Assembly: GCA_030602865.1 (NCBI GenBank)
Contig: JAUVYX010000062.1
Coordinates: 1-6,161, forward strand
DNA length: 6,161 nt
From: Dehalococcoidia bacterium
GTDB taxonomy: Bacteria; Chloroflexota; Dehalococcoidia; GIF9; AB-539-J10
Reading direction: 5' to 3'
Position 1 is the first letter of the stretch; every line of letters starts with the position of its first letter. A program made the translations under genes and the position numbers. The notes below the pieces were generated by a model. It ran no database searches, had not been told where the DNA came from, and worked only from the letters and a program-made list of their open reading frames with translations. Positions 1 through 5,565 of this stretch are shown here, one piece after another.

Positions 1-1446
1 ATGCTCTCGAATCTTATCCTTATCCCATCCTTCGCGATCGAGAAGCCATGCATGATCTCGAGTAATGACGACAACAAGAGGGCCCGGGATAAAGGAGTTA
101 TTGCTGCCAAGGGTAGTGCAACTACCAACCAGGGTATCCAGTAAATCACCAGCCGTATGGCTCAAGAAATCGATTATGTCGTGAGGAGGCTCAGCCTTGA
201 GTACGAATACGGTTGTCGTTTGGGAATTATAATGCTCGGCATTAATAGTAGTCCAGGGGCTCAGCTCAGGGTCTTCTGAAAAACAATAGCTTAACTCTGC
301 TGAGGAGGAGAGACAGGCCAAGTCCGCATATCCTGGCACTGCGCGGCACACATTGATAATGGCCAGATTCACTGCCCTTCCGATGGTCATATTGGCAGTA
401 AAACCGGGGCCAAGGCATCCCTGTCCACCATGAATGCCTAACTCCTGTGCCAGGGGGCCACTGACCAGAATCAGGTTGCCTCCCGGGTGGGAAGTAGTTA
501 CAGACTGAAGAAAGTTATACTTAGGATTGGCCATAGCTTTGAAGGCAGTTACCAGGATTGGCATATACTCTGGTTTACATCCTGCCATTACAGCCGCTAT
601 CGCCACATCTCTGATGGTTATGTCTTTTCCGGTGGGGCCTATCTCGTTGGCGAGAATCTCCTCTGGCTTATAAGGGCAGAAGGAAAGCATCCGTTCATAG
701 CGCCGTTGTGTTGGTGGGATAATAGGTAAACCATCTCCCAGGTGGAGTGAATCGAAGAGCTCCATCACCTCCTCTATCCCTGCTGCTGGTTCAGCAATTA
801 TCCCAGAAGCAATTTTGGAATTGCCTCCTAATCTCAGGAATCCATCTCCTGCCGGGGCTTCATCATCAAGTTTAAAATCAAGGCAGGCTCTTTCCTCTAT
901 TCTCTCTGGAGGTAAAGTGAGTGCTTCCAGTATACATGACATTTGTCCGTCGATTTCTCGATGGATATCCTCAAGGGTGCTGCCCTGGTAGATATCTATA
1001 GGGCAAAGGCAAAGCTGGCCTGCTCGATAGAAGGCAACCGCCCTGGCTAAATCTGTTCCTGGAGGAGCGGTTATATACACACTCGGGACACCCATCTCTT
1101 CCAGGGCGATGGTTACTATGGTTGTTGCCGGGCTGACCCCAACATCACCCAGGGCAAGCACTGCTGCTACTGGTTTTGCCTTTGCCAGATTGGTGGCATA
1201 TTCTTTCAATTCCTGGTTGGTCTTACCTCGAACCGTCTCACAGAAATCGAGGAAATTGACGATTCCTTCTTTGGCAAAGTTCTCTTTAATTCGTACAAAA
1301 ATCTCACTGCAGTTGCGGAATGATAACTTGGTGTTATCATAGAAAAGGATAGGTCCCTGGCGTAAACGTTCCAGGGTTGGACGGGGGGCCAGCTTGATTT
1401 TAGGCCTTTCCTGGATTCCTCTGGGGTCTAACACTGGTTCTATCAT
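1..1446 (-). CDS. UGSC-type (seleno)protein homologue with degenerate redox motif, C-terminus beyond window
   Basis: An open frame of 482 codons runs from ATG at 1446-1444 to the left edge with no stop, so the C-terminus is missing. GGAG lies 9 nt before the ATG and an in-frame TAA lies just upstream, which fixes the start. Residues 1-~180 resemble the UGSC family: an N-terminal LDPRG...LAPRPTLERLRQG stretch, ILFYDNTK at 33-40, and a strand-loop-helix at 94-122 ending in LEEMGVPSVYITAP. At the loop where the family carries Sec/Cys-Gly-Ser-Cys, this protein reads GDVGVSP (100-106), so both redox residues are gone. Residues ~235-482 form a second domain (DGLPIIPPT at 238-246, MAGCKPEYMPILV at 287-299, GSNN at 447-450) that I recall accompanying UGSC-type proteins but whose biochemical function I do not know. 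No signal peptide or membrane segment is seen. The family assignment comes from remembered motifs; the function is unknown. Confidence 0.72.
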   Translation of the reverse strand, partial: MIEPVLDPRGIQERPKIKLAPRPTLERLRQGPILFYDNTKLSFRNCSEIFVRIKENFAKEGIVNFLDFCETVRGKTNQELKEYATNLAKAKPVAAVLALGDVGVSPATTIVTIALEEMGVPSVYITAPPGTDLARAVAFYRAGQLCLCPIDIYQGSTLEDIHREIDGQMSCILEALTLPPERIEERACLDFKLDDEAPAGDGFLRLGGNSKIASGIIAEPAAGIEEVMELFDSLHLGDGLPIIPPTQRRYERMLSFCPYKPEEILANEIGPTGKDITIRDVAIAAVMAGCKPEYMPILVTAFKAMANPKYNFLQSVTTSHPGGNLILVSGPLAQELGIHGGQGCLGPGFTANMTIGRAVNLAIINVCRAVPGYADLACLSSSAELSYCFSEDPELSPWTTINAEHYNSQTTTVFVLKAEPPHDIIDFLSHTAGDLLDTLVGSCTTLGSNNSFIPGPLVVVITRDHAWLLDREGWDKDKIREH

Positions 1447-1670
1447 CGTTCTTGTCTCCGTTCTAATGTTTTACATGATTTTACAGGACTATTTTGTGCA
1501 CGAGAATAGTTTAGCCTTCTTTTCCTGGGAAAAACAGAGGCATTGTACAGGGAATTTCGAGGAGAATGAAAGGTGCATGTCCAATTGACAGTATTATGTC
1601 CCTGGAGTAAATTGCGTATGTACTCTATTGAGTTAGAACAAATTTGAATAATGTGTGAAAGGGGAAGCCA
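1447..1670. other. Divergent intergenic region between UGSC-type gene and AIR-synthase-like gene
   Basis: These 224 bp separate two genes transcribed away from each other. A strong plus-strand promoter lies at 1585-1613. Reading leftward I see only weak -10-like hexamers: TACAAT on the minus strand near 1550, and TAAAAT near 1480, neither with a good -35. The minus strand has the tandem repeat TGTAAAA-TCA-TGTAAAA (plus-strand 1469-1485), exactly one helical turn in period and 23-39 nt before the UGSC gene start; it could be a regulator site. A short open frame through this region (1394-1588) overlaps the UGSC gene and has no coding features. Confidence 0.45.
1585..1613 (+). promoter_or_regulatory. 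Sigma70-type promoter for the AIR-synthase-like gene
   Basis: A perfect -35 box TTGACA at 1585-1590 is followed by a 17-bp spacer and TAAATT at 1608-1613 (4 of 6 matches to TATAAT). Transcription would start near 1620, leaving a leader of about 50 nt before the TTG start at 1671. Position, orientation and spacing all suit the downstream gene. This is a motif match only. Confidence 0.55.
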
Positions 1671-2090
1671 TTGAAAATTGGCAAATTATCACCAGCATTA
1701 CTAGAAAAGCTACTGGCTAAAATGGATATAAAAGATGAACGTGTTTTGCTGGGACCTCATATCGGCGAAGACGCTGCGGCGATTCGATTTGATAACAAGA
1801 CACTGGTGGTGAAAACAGACCCGGTAACCTTCGCTACTGACCTGATTGGCTGGTATGTGGTAAATGTTAATGCTAATGATATAGCTACTATGGGGGCAAC
1901 CCCTCGCTGGTTTCTGTCCACAATCCTCCTGCCCGAAAGCTCGAATCAACAGGAGGTCGAGGCTATTTTTAATCAGATTATTGAAGCATGTGCCTCGCTT
2001 GGCATTACCCCAGTTGGAGGGCATACGGAGATAGTTTTTGATTTGAATCGACCAATAGTTGTTGGCTGTATGTTGGGGGAAACTGAGTAG
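1671..2090 (+). CDS. N-terminal domain fragment of the AIR-synthase-like gene
   Basis: This 139-residue product starts at TTG 1671 and ends at the in-frame TAG. It covers the N-terminal PurM-type domain, which in relatives forms the ATP-binding dimer core: GEDAAAI at 32-38, DPVTFATD at 50-57, GGHTEI at 116-121. It ends with GCMLGETE, the last strand before the interdomain linker, so it would be a complete domain if made. Whether it is stable or active alone cannot be told from sequence. Confidence 0.5.
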   Translation: MKIGKLSPALLEKLLAKMDIKDERVLLGPHIGEDAAAIRFDNKTLVVKTDPVTFATDLIGWYVVNVNANDIATMGATPRWFLSTILLPESSNQQEVEAIFNQIIEACASLGITPVGGHTEIVFDLNRPIVVGCMLGETE

Positions 2091-2117
2091 CGGTCTGTTA
2101 TATTCACGTCAGGAGCG

Positions 2118-2675
2118 ATGGTTGGCGATGATATTGTACTTACCAAGGGGATTGCCATAGAAGGGACTGCTATCCTTGCCCGGGAGGCAAAACAATCCCT
2201 TTTCTCTGCCGGAATTAGTGATAAAGTTGTCACTCGAGCGGCGGAATATCTTTTTTCTCCCGGAATCAGTGTTCTACGAGAGGCACAGATTGCCTGTTCA
2301 ACTGTCAAAGTACATTCAATGCATGACCCCACAGAGGGAGGCTTGGCTACAGGGCTTTTGGAAATAGCCGTTGCCGCCAAAGTTGGCATTTTAGTGGAGG
2401 AAGAAAAGATTCCTCTGCTTCCTGAGTGCAGGACCATTTGCGATGGGATTTCACTTGATCCTCTCGGGTTATTGGCCTCCGGAGCTCTACTTATTACATT
2501 GTCTCATGCTGATACTCCCAGGCTGTTAGAGGAGTTGATTGAGGCAGGAATTAAAGGAACTGTAATAGGTAAGGTTGTCGAGGCAAAGGAAGGAGTGAAG
2601 CTGCAAACTGCAACAGGCACAAAGAATCTACCACAGTTCGAGCGAGATGAACTGGCAAAATTTCTGGACAGTTGA
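2118..2675 (+). CDS. C-terminal domain fragment of the AIR-synthase-like gene, possible re-initiation
   Basis: After the TAG the same frame stays open to TGA at 2673-2675. The first ATG (2118) lies 9 codons beyond the stop; AGGAG at 2111-2115 precedes it by only 2 nt, which is tight for a normal Shine-Dalgarno but might allow re-initiation. The 185 residues span the C-terminal PurM-type domain: GDDIVLTKGIAIEG at 3-16, HDPTEGGLATGLLEIA at 69-84, DPLGLLASGALLI at 114-126. No hydrophobic segment is seen. It is either a dead fragment or the second chain of a split enzyme. Confidence 0.45.
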   Translation: MVGDDIVLTKGIAIEGTAILAREAKQSLFSAGISDKVVTRAAEYLFSPGISVLREAQIACSTVKVHSMHDPTEGGLATGLLEIAVAAKVGILVEEEKIPLLPECRTICDGISLDPLGLLASGALLITLSHADTPRLLEELIEAGIKGTVIGKVVEAKEGVKLQTATGTKNLPQFERDELAKFLDS

Positions 2676-2711
2676 GTACTCACTGCCAGCTATTTCATAT
2701 TCTGTTCGTGA

Positions 2712-2731
2712 GATAGTCGGCCGTGTCTATC
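2712..2731. terminator. Weak hairpin between convergent genes
   Basis: GATAG at 2712-2716 can pair with CTATC at 2727-2731 around a 10-nt loop, in the 54-bp gap where the AIR-synthase-like and propeller genes converge. It overlaps the propeller stop codon (2730-2732) and has no clear T-tract on either strand, so it is at best a weak bidirectional terminator. I see no better terminator here. Confidence 0.2.
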
Positions 2732-3671
2732 AGGCCTGAGTTATCCTGGCAAACTTCTGTATGGTCCTTGGTCCTTTATTAATACCTCTGTGAGTGAAGC
2801 AGACCTCCCCTATATAGATGTCACCTCGGGAGTCAACTGCTATGGTGTGAGGGGAATCGAACAACGCCTCAGTTCCCGTTTCGCCCGGACTGCCCCAGCG
2901 CGCCAGCAATTTACCATCCATAGTAAATATACTCACTAGCTGCTCTAGCTCAGAGACATATACAATGTCATCATCGTCAATTACCAAATCGGTTGGACGA
3001 CCGAGATTCGCCCACTGGGTAAGAAAATTACCCTGTATATCGAAAATCTGGATTCGTCTATTCTCTCGATCGACAACCCATACTCTGTCCTTTCTATCTA
3101 CCCAGAGGTTATGGGGAAGCACAAACTGGCTGAGCGCAGTACCAGGCTCTCCCCAGGAAAGCAACAAATCGCCATCAGGGCTGAATTTGTGTACCCGTGC
3201 ATTACCATAGCCATCCGATATAAAGATATCACCAGAGGAAGAAAGGCTTACCCCAGTTGGACGGTTGAAGGGAGGAGCTCCACGTTGTATGGTGGCCAGA
3301 CTCTCAAAGAGGTCCGGTTTTTGCATGTAACCAGAATTCGAAGATACCCCTTTCTCTCCCAACATCATGAGCAGATTCCCTTCCGGGGTGAATTTGGATA
3401 CCGTATGACTTATGTCGTCCGTACAATAGATTGAGCCATCAGGCCCGGTACAACTGCCATGAGCCCTACCGAAGAAGTCCTCTCCCCATGAGTTGATAAG
3501 TGTGCCATTGCGATTGAATACCATAATTGGATGAGATCCCCTGTTCAATACGTATACCCTGTCTTGCCCATCGACGGATATTCCTGTCACATCTATATAT
3601 TCCCAGCCTTCGGGATACTTCCCCCAGCCCTCAACTAGTTCGTATCTATAGTTACCTTCACCATATATCAT
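2730..3671 (-). CDS. NHL-repeat six-bladed beta-propeller, peptidyl-alpha-hydroxyglycine amidating lyase-like
   Basis: This complete 313-residue protein starts at ATG 3671-3669, with AAGGAGG (plus-strand 3681-3687) 9 nt before it, and stops with TGA at 2732-2730. About six NHL-type blades recur in the pattern 'D..G.IYV.D..N.RI..F...G': around 33-57, 77-98, 145-167, 193-214, 231-253 and 278-308. The residues used by eukaryotic amidating lyase seem present: zinc-type histidines H71 (AHGS), H187 (LPHNLWVD) and H275 (SPHTIAVD), tyrosine Y155 (SDGYGNARV) and arginine R44 (NRGSHP). That lyase cleaves alpha-hydroxyglycine peptides to amides plus glyoxylate. Bacterial relatives have mostly untested substrates, and no hydroxylating monooxygenase is in the window. 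There is no signal peptide, so it is predicted cytoplasmic. The fold is confident; the lyase activity is inference. Confidence 0.85.
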   Translation of the reverse strand: MIYGEGNYRYELVEGWGKYPEGWEYIDVTGISVDGQDRVYVLNRGSHPIMVFNRNGTLINSWGEDFFGRAHGSCTGPDGSIYCTDDISHTVSKFTPEGNLLMMLGEKGVSSNSGYMQKPDLFESLATIQRGAPPFNRPTGVSLSSSGDIFISDGYGNARVHKFSPDGDLLLSWGEPGTALSQFVLPHNLWVDRKDRVWVVDRENRRIQIFDIQGNFLTQWANLGRPTDLVIDDDDIVYVSELEQLVSIFTMDGKLLARWGSPGETGTEALFDSPHTIAVDSRGDIYIGEVCFTHRGINKGPRTIQKFARITQA

Positions 3672-3688
3672 ATTTCAGTTCCTCCTTT

Positions 3689-3704
3689 TCCCTGCTAGCA
3701 GGGA
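3689..3704. repeat. Perfect 16-bp palindrome just upstream of the propeller ribosome binding site
   Basis: TCCCTGCTAGCAGGGA reads identically on both strands. On the propeller transcript it ends a couple of nucleotides before the AAGGAGG site. It can be a dimer-regulator operator downstream of the leftward promoter (3764-3792), or form an RNA hairpin (stem CCCTG/CAGGG, CTAG loop) affecting ribosome access. No T-tract follows, so a terminator is unlikely. Confidence 0.5.
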
Positions 3705-3763
3705 TTACTCCTTGGTTATTAGCAAACATTTCTAGAAGCGTTACCTGTAAATACTGATAGCAC

Positions 3764-3792
3764 ATGATATAAGGAATGAGAGGGGCAATCAA
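3764..3792 (-). promoter_or_regulatory. Sigma70-type promoter for the propeller gene
   Basis: On the minus strand, TTGATT (plus-strand 3787-3792, 4 of 6 matches to TTGACA) is separated by 17 bp from TATCAT (3764-3769, 5 of 6 matches to TATAAT). Transcription would start near 3757, giving a leader of roughly 85 nt that contains the 16-bp palindrome. Motif match with correct orientation and spacing; no other support. Confidence 0.45.
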
Positions 3793-3819
3793 GGATTTTT
3801 AGTTAACCAACACCTCTGA

Positions 3820-3848
3820 TTGACAAATCACCTCTTACCCCTTAATAT
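3820..3848 (+). promoter_or_regulatory. Sigma70-type promoter for the cytidylyltransferase operon
   Basis: A perfect TTGACA at 3820-3825 is followed by a 17-bp spacer and TAATAT at 3843-3848 (4 of 6). The predicted transcript starts near 3855, leaving about 100 nt of leader to the preferred ATG at 3959. The leader holds an imperfect hairpin (TCAAGCC 3895-3901 with GGGTTGA 3906-3912, one mismatch) directly before an alternative ATG at 3914. The promoter lies back to back with the leftward one, their -35 boxes 27 bp apart, so one regulator could affect both. Confidence 0.55.
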
Positions 3849-3958
3849 TATTTTAGTTGCTCGACACCAACCGATCATGCTGACGTCCTGAAGGTCAAGC
3901 CTCTCGGGTTGAGATGTCAGTCCAACCTAGTCTTACATATTGGGGGAATCTTGGTGTG

Positions 3959-4681
3959 ATGTTCAATAGTAAAATTACTAAAGGTATTATACTGGCTGCC
4001 GGTGACGGTGATCGCTTGGGCTCCCTTACGCTTACCCGCCCCAAAGTAATTCTGCAAGTGAATGATACACCGCTGATAAGCTACTCTATCAAAGCTATGG
4101 CAGCGGCTGGAATTAACGATATTGCGATTGTAGTTGGTTATTTGGGAGACATAGTGGCTGACGAACTCGGAGATAGCAGCAGCTTCGGTGTCAGGCTAGA
4201 TTATATCGATAATGAGTGTTATCTCGGCGGCAATGCTTTCTCGGTGCATTGTGCCCGAGACTGGACACAAAGTGAACCGGTCGTCCTCTGTATGGGCGAT
4301 CATTTGATTGAAGAGGAGATAGTCAGACGTCTGCTGGATCGGCAGAACCCTACCGAGACCTTATGTGTAGACTACGTACCGGCATTACAGTGCCAGGTAG
4401 AGGAGGCAACCAAGGTTGCGATTGACAACAACGGCGTTATCAGGAATATCGGTAAGGATATCAAGCACTGGGACGCTCTTGATTCCGGGGTCTTTCTGCT
4501 GACAGAGAGTTTCTTCCAGGCATTAGACAGGTTGGTACGGCAACATGGAAATAATGTTGAGATGAGCGGCGTCATCCGTCATATCATCAGTCAGGGTAAT
4601 CGTTTTAACACCTGCGATATTAGCGGTTGCTCTTGGATGGATGTTGACACTGAGGAAGACCTGAAGCTGGCGAGAGTCTAG
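3959..4681 (+). CDS. Nucleotidyltransferase, probable CTP:inositol-1-phosphate cytidylyltransferase (IPCT-like)
   Basis: This 240-residue protein is a GT-A-fold nucleotidyltransferase. The N-terminal nucleotide loop is GIILAAGDGDRLG (9-21), followed by TRPK (26-29). A metal-binding type GDH is at 113-115; EEATK at 148-152, IGKDI at 164-168, DSG at 175-177 and WMDVDTEED at 226-234 follow. The second half resembles what I recall of the IPCT domain of the archaeal bifunctional IPCT/DIPPS enzyme, which makes CDP-inositol from CTP and inositol-1-phosphate. The next gene encodes the matching CDP-alcohol transferase, which supports this. ATG 3959 (GGGGGA 11 nt upstream) is preferred over in-frame ATG 3914, which has no Shine-Dalgarno and would add 15 residues before a normally N-terminal loop. 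The substrate could instead be another phospho-alcohol, such as phosphocholine. Cytoplasmic; ends in TAG. Confidence 0.82.
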   Translation: MFNSKITKGIILAAGDGDRLGSLTLTRPKVILQVNDTPLISYSIKAMAAAGINDIAIVVGYLGDIVADELGDSSSFGVRLDYIDNECYLGGNAFSVHCARDWTQSEPVVLCMGDHLIEEEIVRRLLDRQNPTETLCVDYVPALQCQVEEATKVAIDNNGVIRNIGKDIKHWDALDSGVFLLTESFFQALDRLVRQHGNNVEMSGVIRHIISQGNRFNTCDISGCSWMDVDTEEDLKLARV

Positions 4682-4691
4682 GAGTTTAAGT

Positions 4692-5306
4692 TTGGCAGCG
4701 GTGTACGATGGCTATATATCCCGACATATAAACAGGAAAATATCGGAGCCGATGGCACGGCTGCTGGCAAAGACCAGTGTCACGCCTAACCAGATGAGTT
4801 GGGCAGCCTTTGTTGTTGCGCTCCTGGCTTTTGTTATCTTCATTTTGGGGCAGAATATCATAGCGGGTCTGCTGGTTCAGTTATCATCCGTTGTAGATGG
4901 TGTTGACGGCAGCCTGGCGCGGATGAAAGGCATGACCTCGGAGTTTGGCGGCTTCCTGGACTCAGTGCTTGACCGCTACGCCGATATCTTGATAGTTCTC
5001 GGTCTTACTCTCTGGTCCTTCTACCACGAGGTTTATCCATGGGTCTGGCTGGTGGGCTTCATCGCTATTACCGGCATCATTTGTATCAGCTATACCAGAG
5101 CACGCATCGACTCAGAGCACCGGCACATCTTTGATGTGGGATTTAAGTCCCTCGCATCACGTGATGTCAGGCTATTTCTAATAATGCTTGGCGCCATTAT
5201 CGGGCAAGTGTATTTCCTCCTTATCGTTATTGCAGTTTTAACTAACCTGGTTGTTTTTTACCGGCTGGCTTATGTCTCCCGATACCTGAAACGAAGAGGC
5301 GACTAG
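4692..5306 (+). CDS. CDP-alcohol phosphatidyltransferase family membrane protein (DIPPS-like)
   Basis: This complete 204-residue membrane enzyme carries the full family signature: D69, D72-G73, A76-R77, G86, D90 and D94, which bind metal and CDP-alcohol at the membrane face. VTPNQMS (30-36) precedes the first helix. Hydrophobic segments lie near 37-54, 56-68, 97-112, 117-134, and two after 160. The N-terminal YDGYISRHINRKIS resembles the transferase half of archaeal IPCT/DIPPS proteins. It would join CDP-inositol, probably made by the preceding gene, to a second alcohol: inositol phosphate, giving di-myo-inositol phosphate precursors, or a lipid alcohol. It starts at TTG 4692, 10 nt after the upstream stop; the AGGAG site (4680-4684) overlaps that TAG, indicating translational coupling. 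GTG 4701 is in frame but too far from it. The family is certain; the acceptor is inferred. Confidence 0.88.
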   Translation: MAAVYDGYISRHINRKISEPMARLLAKTSVTPNQMSWAAFVVALLAFVIFILGQNIIAGLLVQLSSVVDGVDGSLARMKGMTSEFGGFLDSVLDRYADILIVLGLTLWSFYHEVYPWVWLVGFIAITGIICISYTRARIDSEHRHIFDVGFKSLASRDVRLFLIMLGAIIGQVYFLLIVIAVLTNLVVFYRLAYVSRYLKRRGD

Positions 5307-5313
5307 GCCTATC

Positions 5314-5335
5314 CTGAAAAAACGACACTTTTCAG
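5314..5335 (+). terminator. Possible terminator hairpin after the IPCT/CDP-alcohol transferase operon
   Basis: CTGAAAA (5314-5320) and TTTTCAG (5329-5335) are perfect 7-bp inverted arms around an 8-nt loop, starting 8 nt after the transferase stop codon. The placement fits an operon end. However, the stem is AT-rich and no T-run follows, so it may be a 3'-end stabilising or Rho-assisted element instead. Confidence 0.35.
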
Positions 5336-5351
5336 AGTAGCAATGCCAGAG

Positions 5352-5384
5352 GTTGCTGCATGCAACAAACATAACGGTTGCAAC
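5352..5384. repeat. Paired GTTGC/GCAAC inverted repeats
   Basis: GTTGCTGCATGCAAC (5352-5366) has 5-bp arms GTTGC/GCAAC around TGCAT, and the 8-bp palindrome GTTGCAAC (5377-5384) follows 10 nt later. The shared half-site at 25-nt centre-scale spacing could be a dimeric regulator's operator cluster. It lies over 300 bp before the SDR gene, and chance is possible at this length. Confidence 0.3.
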
Positions 5385-5520
5385 ATGGTATTACATTAAG
5401 TTGATTCATGCTATTAGTAACGGGGGTGCATTATCACAGAGAGCCAACAATATCAGGCTGGAAAACTATCTTTTTCAGGCCAAATTGGGCCATCAAATGA
5501 TAAACTCAAGCTACCTGACT

Positions 5521-5565
5521 CCCTTAATTAATTAAAGGGGTTTATAATATTAAACAGTTCCCTTT
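5521..5565. repeat. Competing inverted repeats upstream of the SDR gene
   Basis: CCCTT (5521-5525) can pair with AAGGG (5535-5539) around AATTAATTA. The same AAAGGG (5534-5539), continued by GTTTA (5540-5544), can instead pair with TAAAC (5551-5555) and CCCTTT (5560-5565), with a 4-nt bulge. The two foldings exclude each other. An exact TATAAT (5543-5548) lies inside, so the element could equally be an operator over a promoter. Confidence 0.35.

Larger units (their letters stand above)
1671..2675 (+). pseudogene. AIR synthase-related (PurM/HypE-like) gene interrupted by in-frame TAG
   Basis: The frame is one continuous family-length gene of 334 codons plus TGA, except for TAG at 2088-2090 (codon 140). 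It starts at TTG 1671, with AGGGG about 7 nt upstream. Family marks include GEDAAAI (32-38, the nucleotide/metal loop of PurM-like enzymes), NDIATMGATP (69-78), GGHTEI (116-121) and, after the stop, HDPTEGG (218-224). The superfamily contains PurM, ThiL, SelD and HypE. The N-terminal catalytic Cys/Sec of SelD is absent, and the C-terminus (ELAKFLDS) lacks the terminal Cys of true HypE, so this belongs to the uncharacterised AIR-synthase-related group. Frame and similarity resume immediately after TAG (RSVIFTSGAMVGDD), so a single substitution from a Lys, Gln or Glu codon would explain it. Alternatives are a genuinely split two-polypeptide enzyme or a sequencing error. It is convergent with the propeller gene. 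Confidence 0.75.

Noticed and set aside
1141..1143. Selenocysteine at the UGSC position
   Set aside because: The codon is GTT (Val), not TGA, and no UGA lies within the 482-codon frame.
487..1342. Plus-strand open frames at 487-729 and 1109-1342
   Set aside because: They are antisense to the 482-codon UGSC-type frame, lack Shine-Dalgarno sites and give no recognisable protein.
1394..1588. 64-codon plus-strand frame with a hydrophobic stretch
   Set aside because: It overlaps the start of the UGSC-type gene on the opposite strand and its regulatory region, has no ribosome site, and resembles no family I know.
2088..2090. Pyrrolysine insertion at the in-frame TAG
   Set aside because: Two neighbouring complete genes (4681 and 5306) end in TAG, so amber is a normal stop here, and AIR-synthase-like proteins are not known pyrrolysine proteins.
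1710..2437. Minus-strand frames at 1710-2024 and 1973-2437
   Set aside because: Both are antisense to the AIR-synthase-like gene, whose plus-strand frame shows family motifs throughout. One bridges the TAG only because it is on the other strand.
2965..3757. Plus-strand frames at 2965-3210, 3111-3434 and 3527-3757
   Set aside because: Antisense to the NHL propeller gene, which has clear repeats and a strong Shine-Dalgarno site.
3914..3958. Upstream ATG at 3914 as start of the cytidylyltransferase
   Set aside because: It lacks a Shine-Dalgarno sequence, sits right after a possible hairpin, and would add 15 residues ahead of a loop that normally lies near the N-terminus. It remains possible.
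4372..4575. 67-codon minus-strand frame
   Set aside because: Antisense to the conserved EEATK/IGKD region of the cytidylyltransferase.
5353..5535. 60-codon plus-strand frame in the gap before the SDR gene
   Set aside because: TTG start without a ribosome site, no recognisable motif, and it runs through the inverted repeats.
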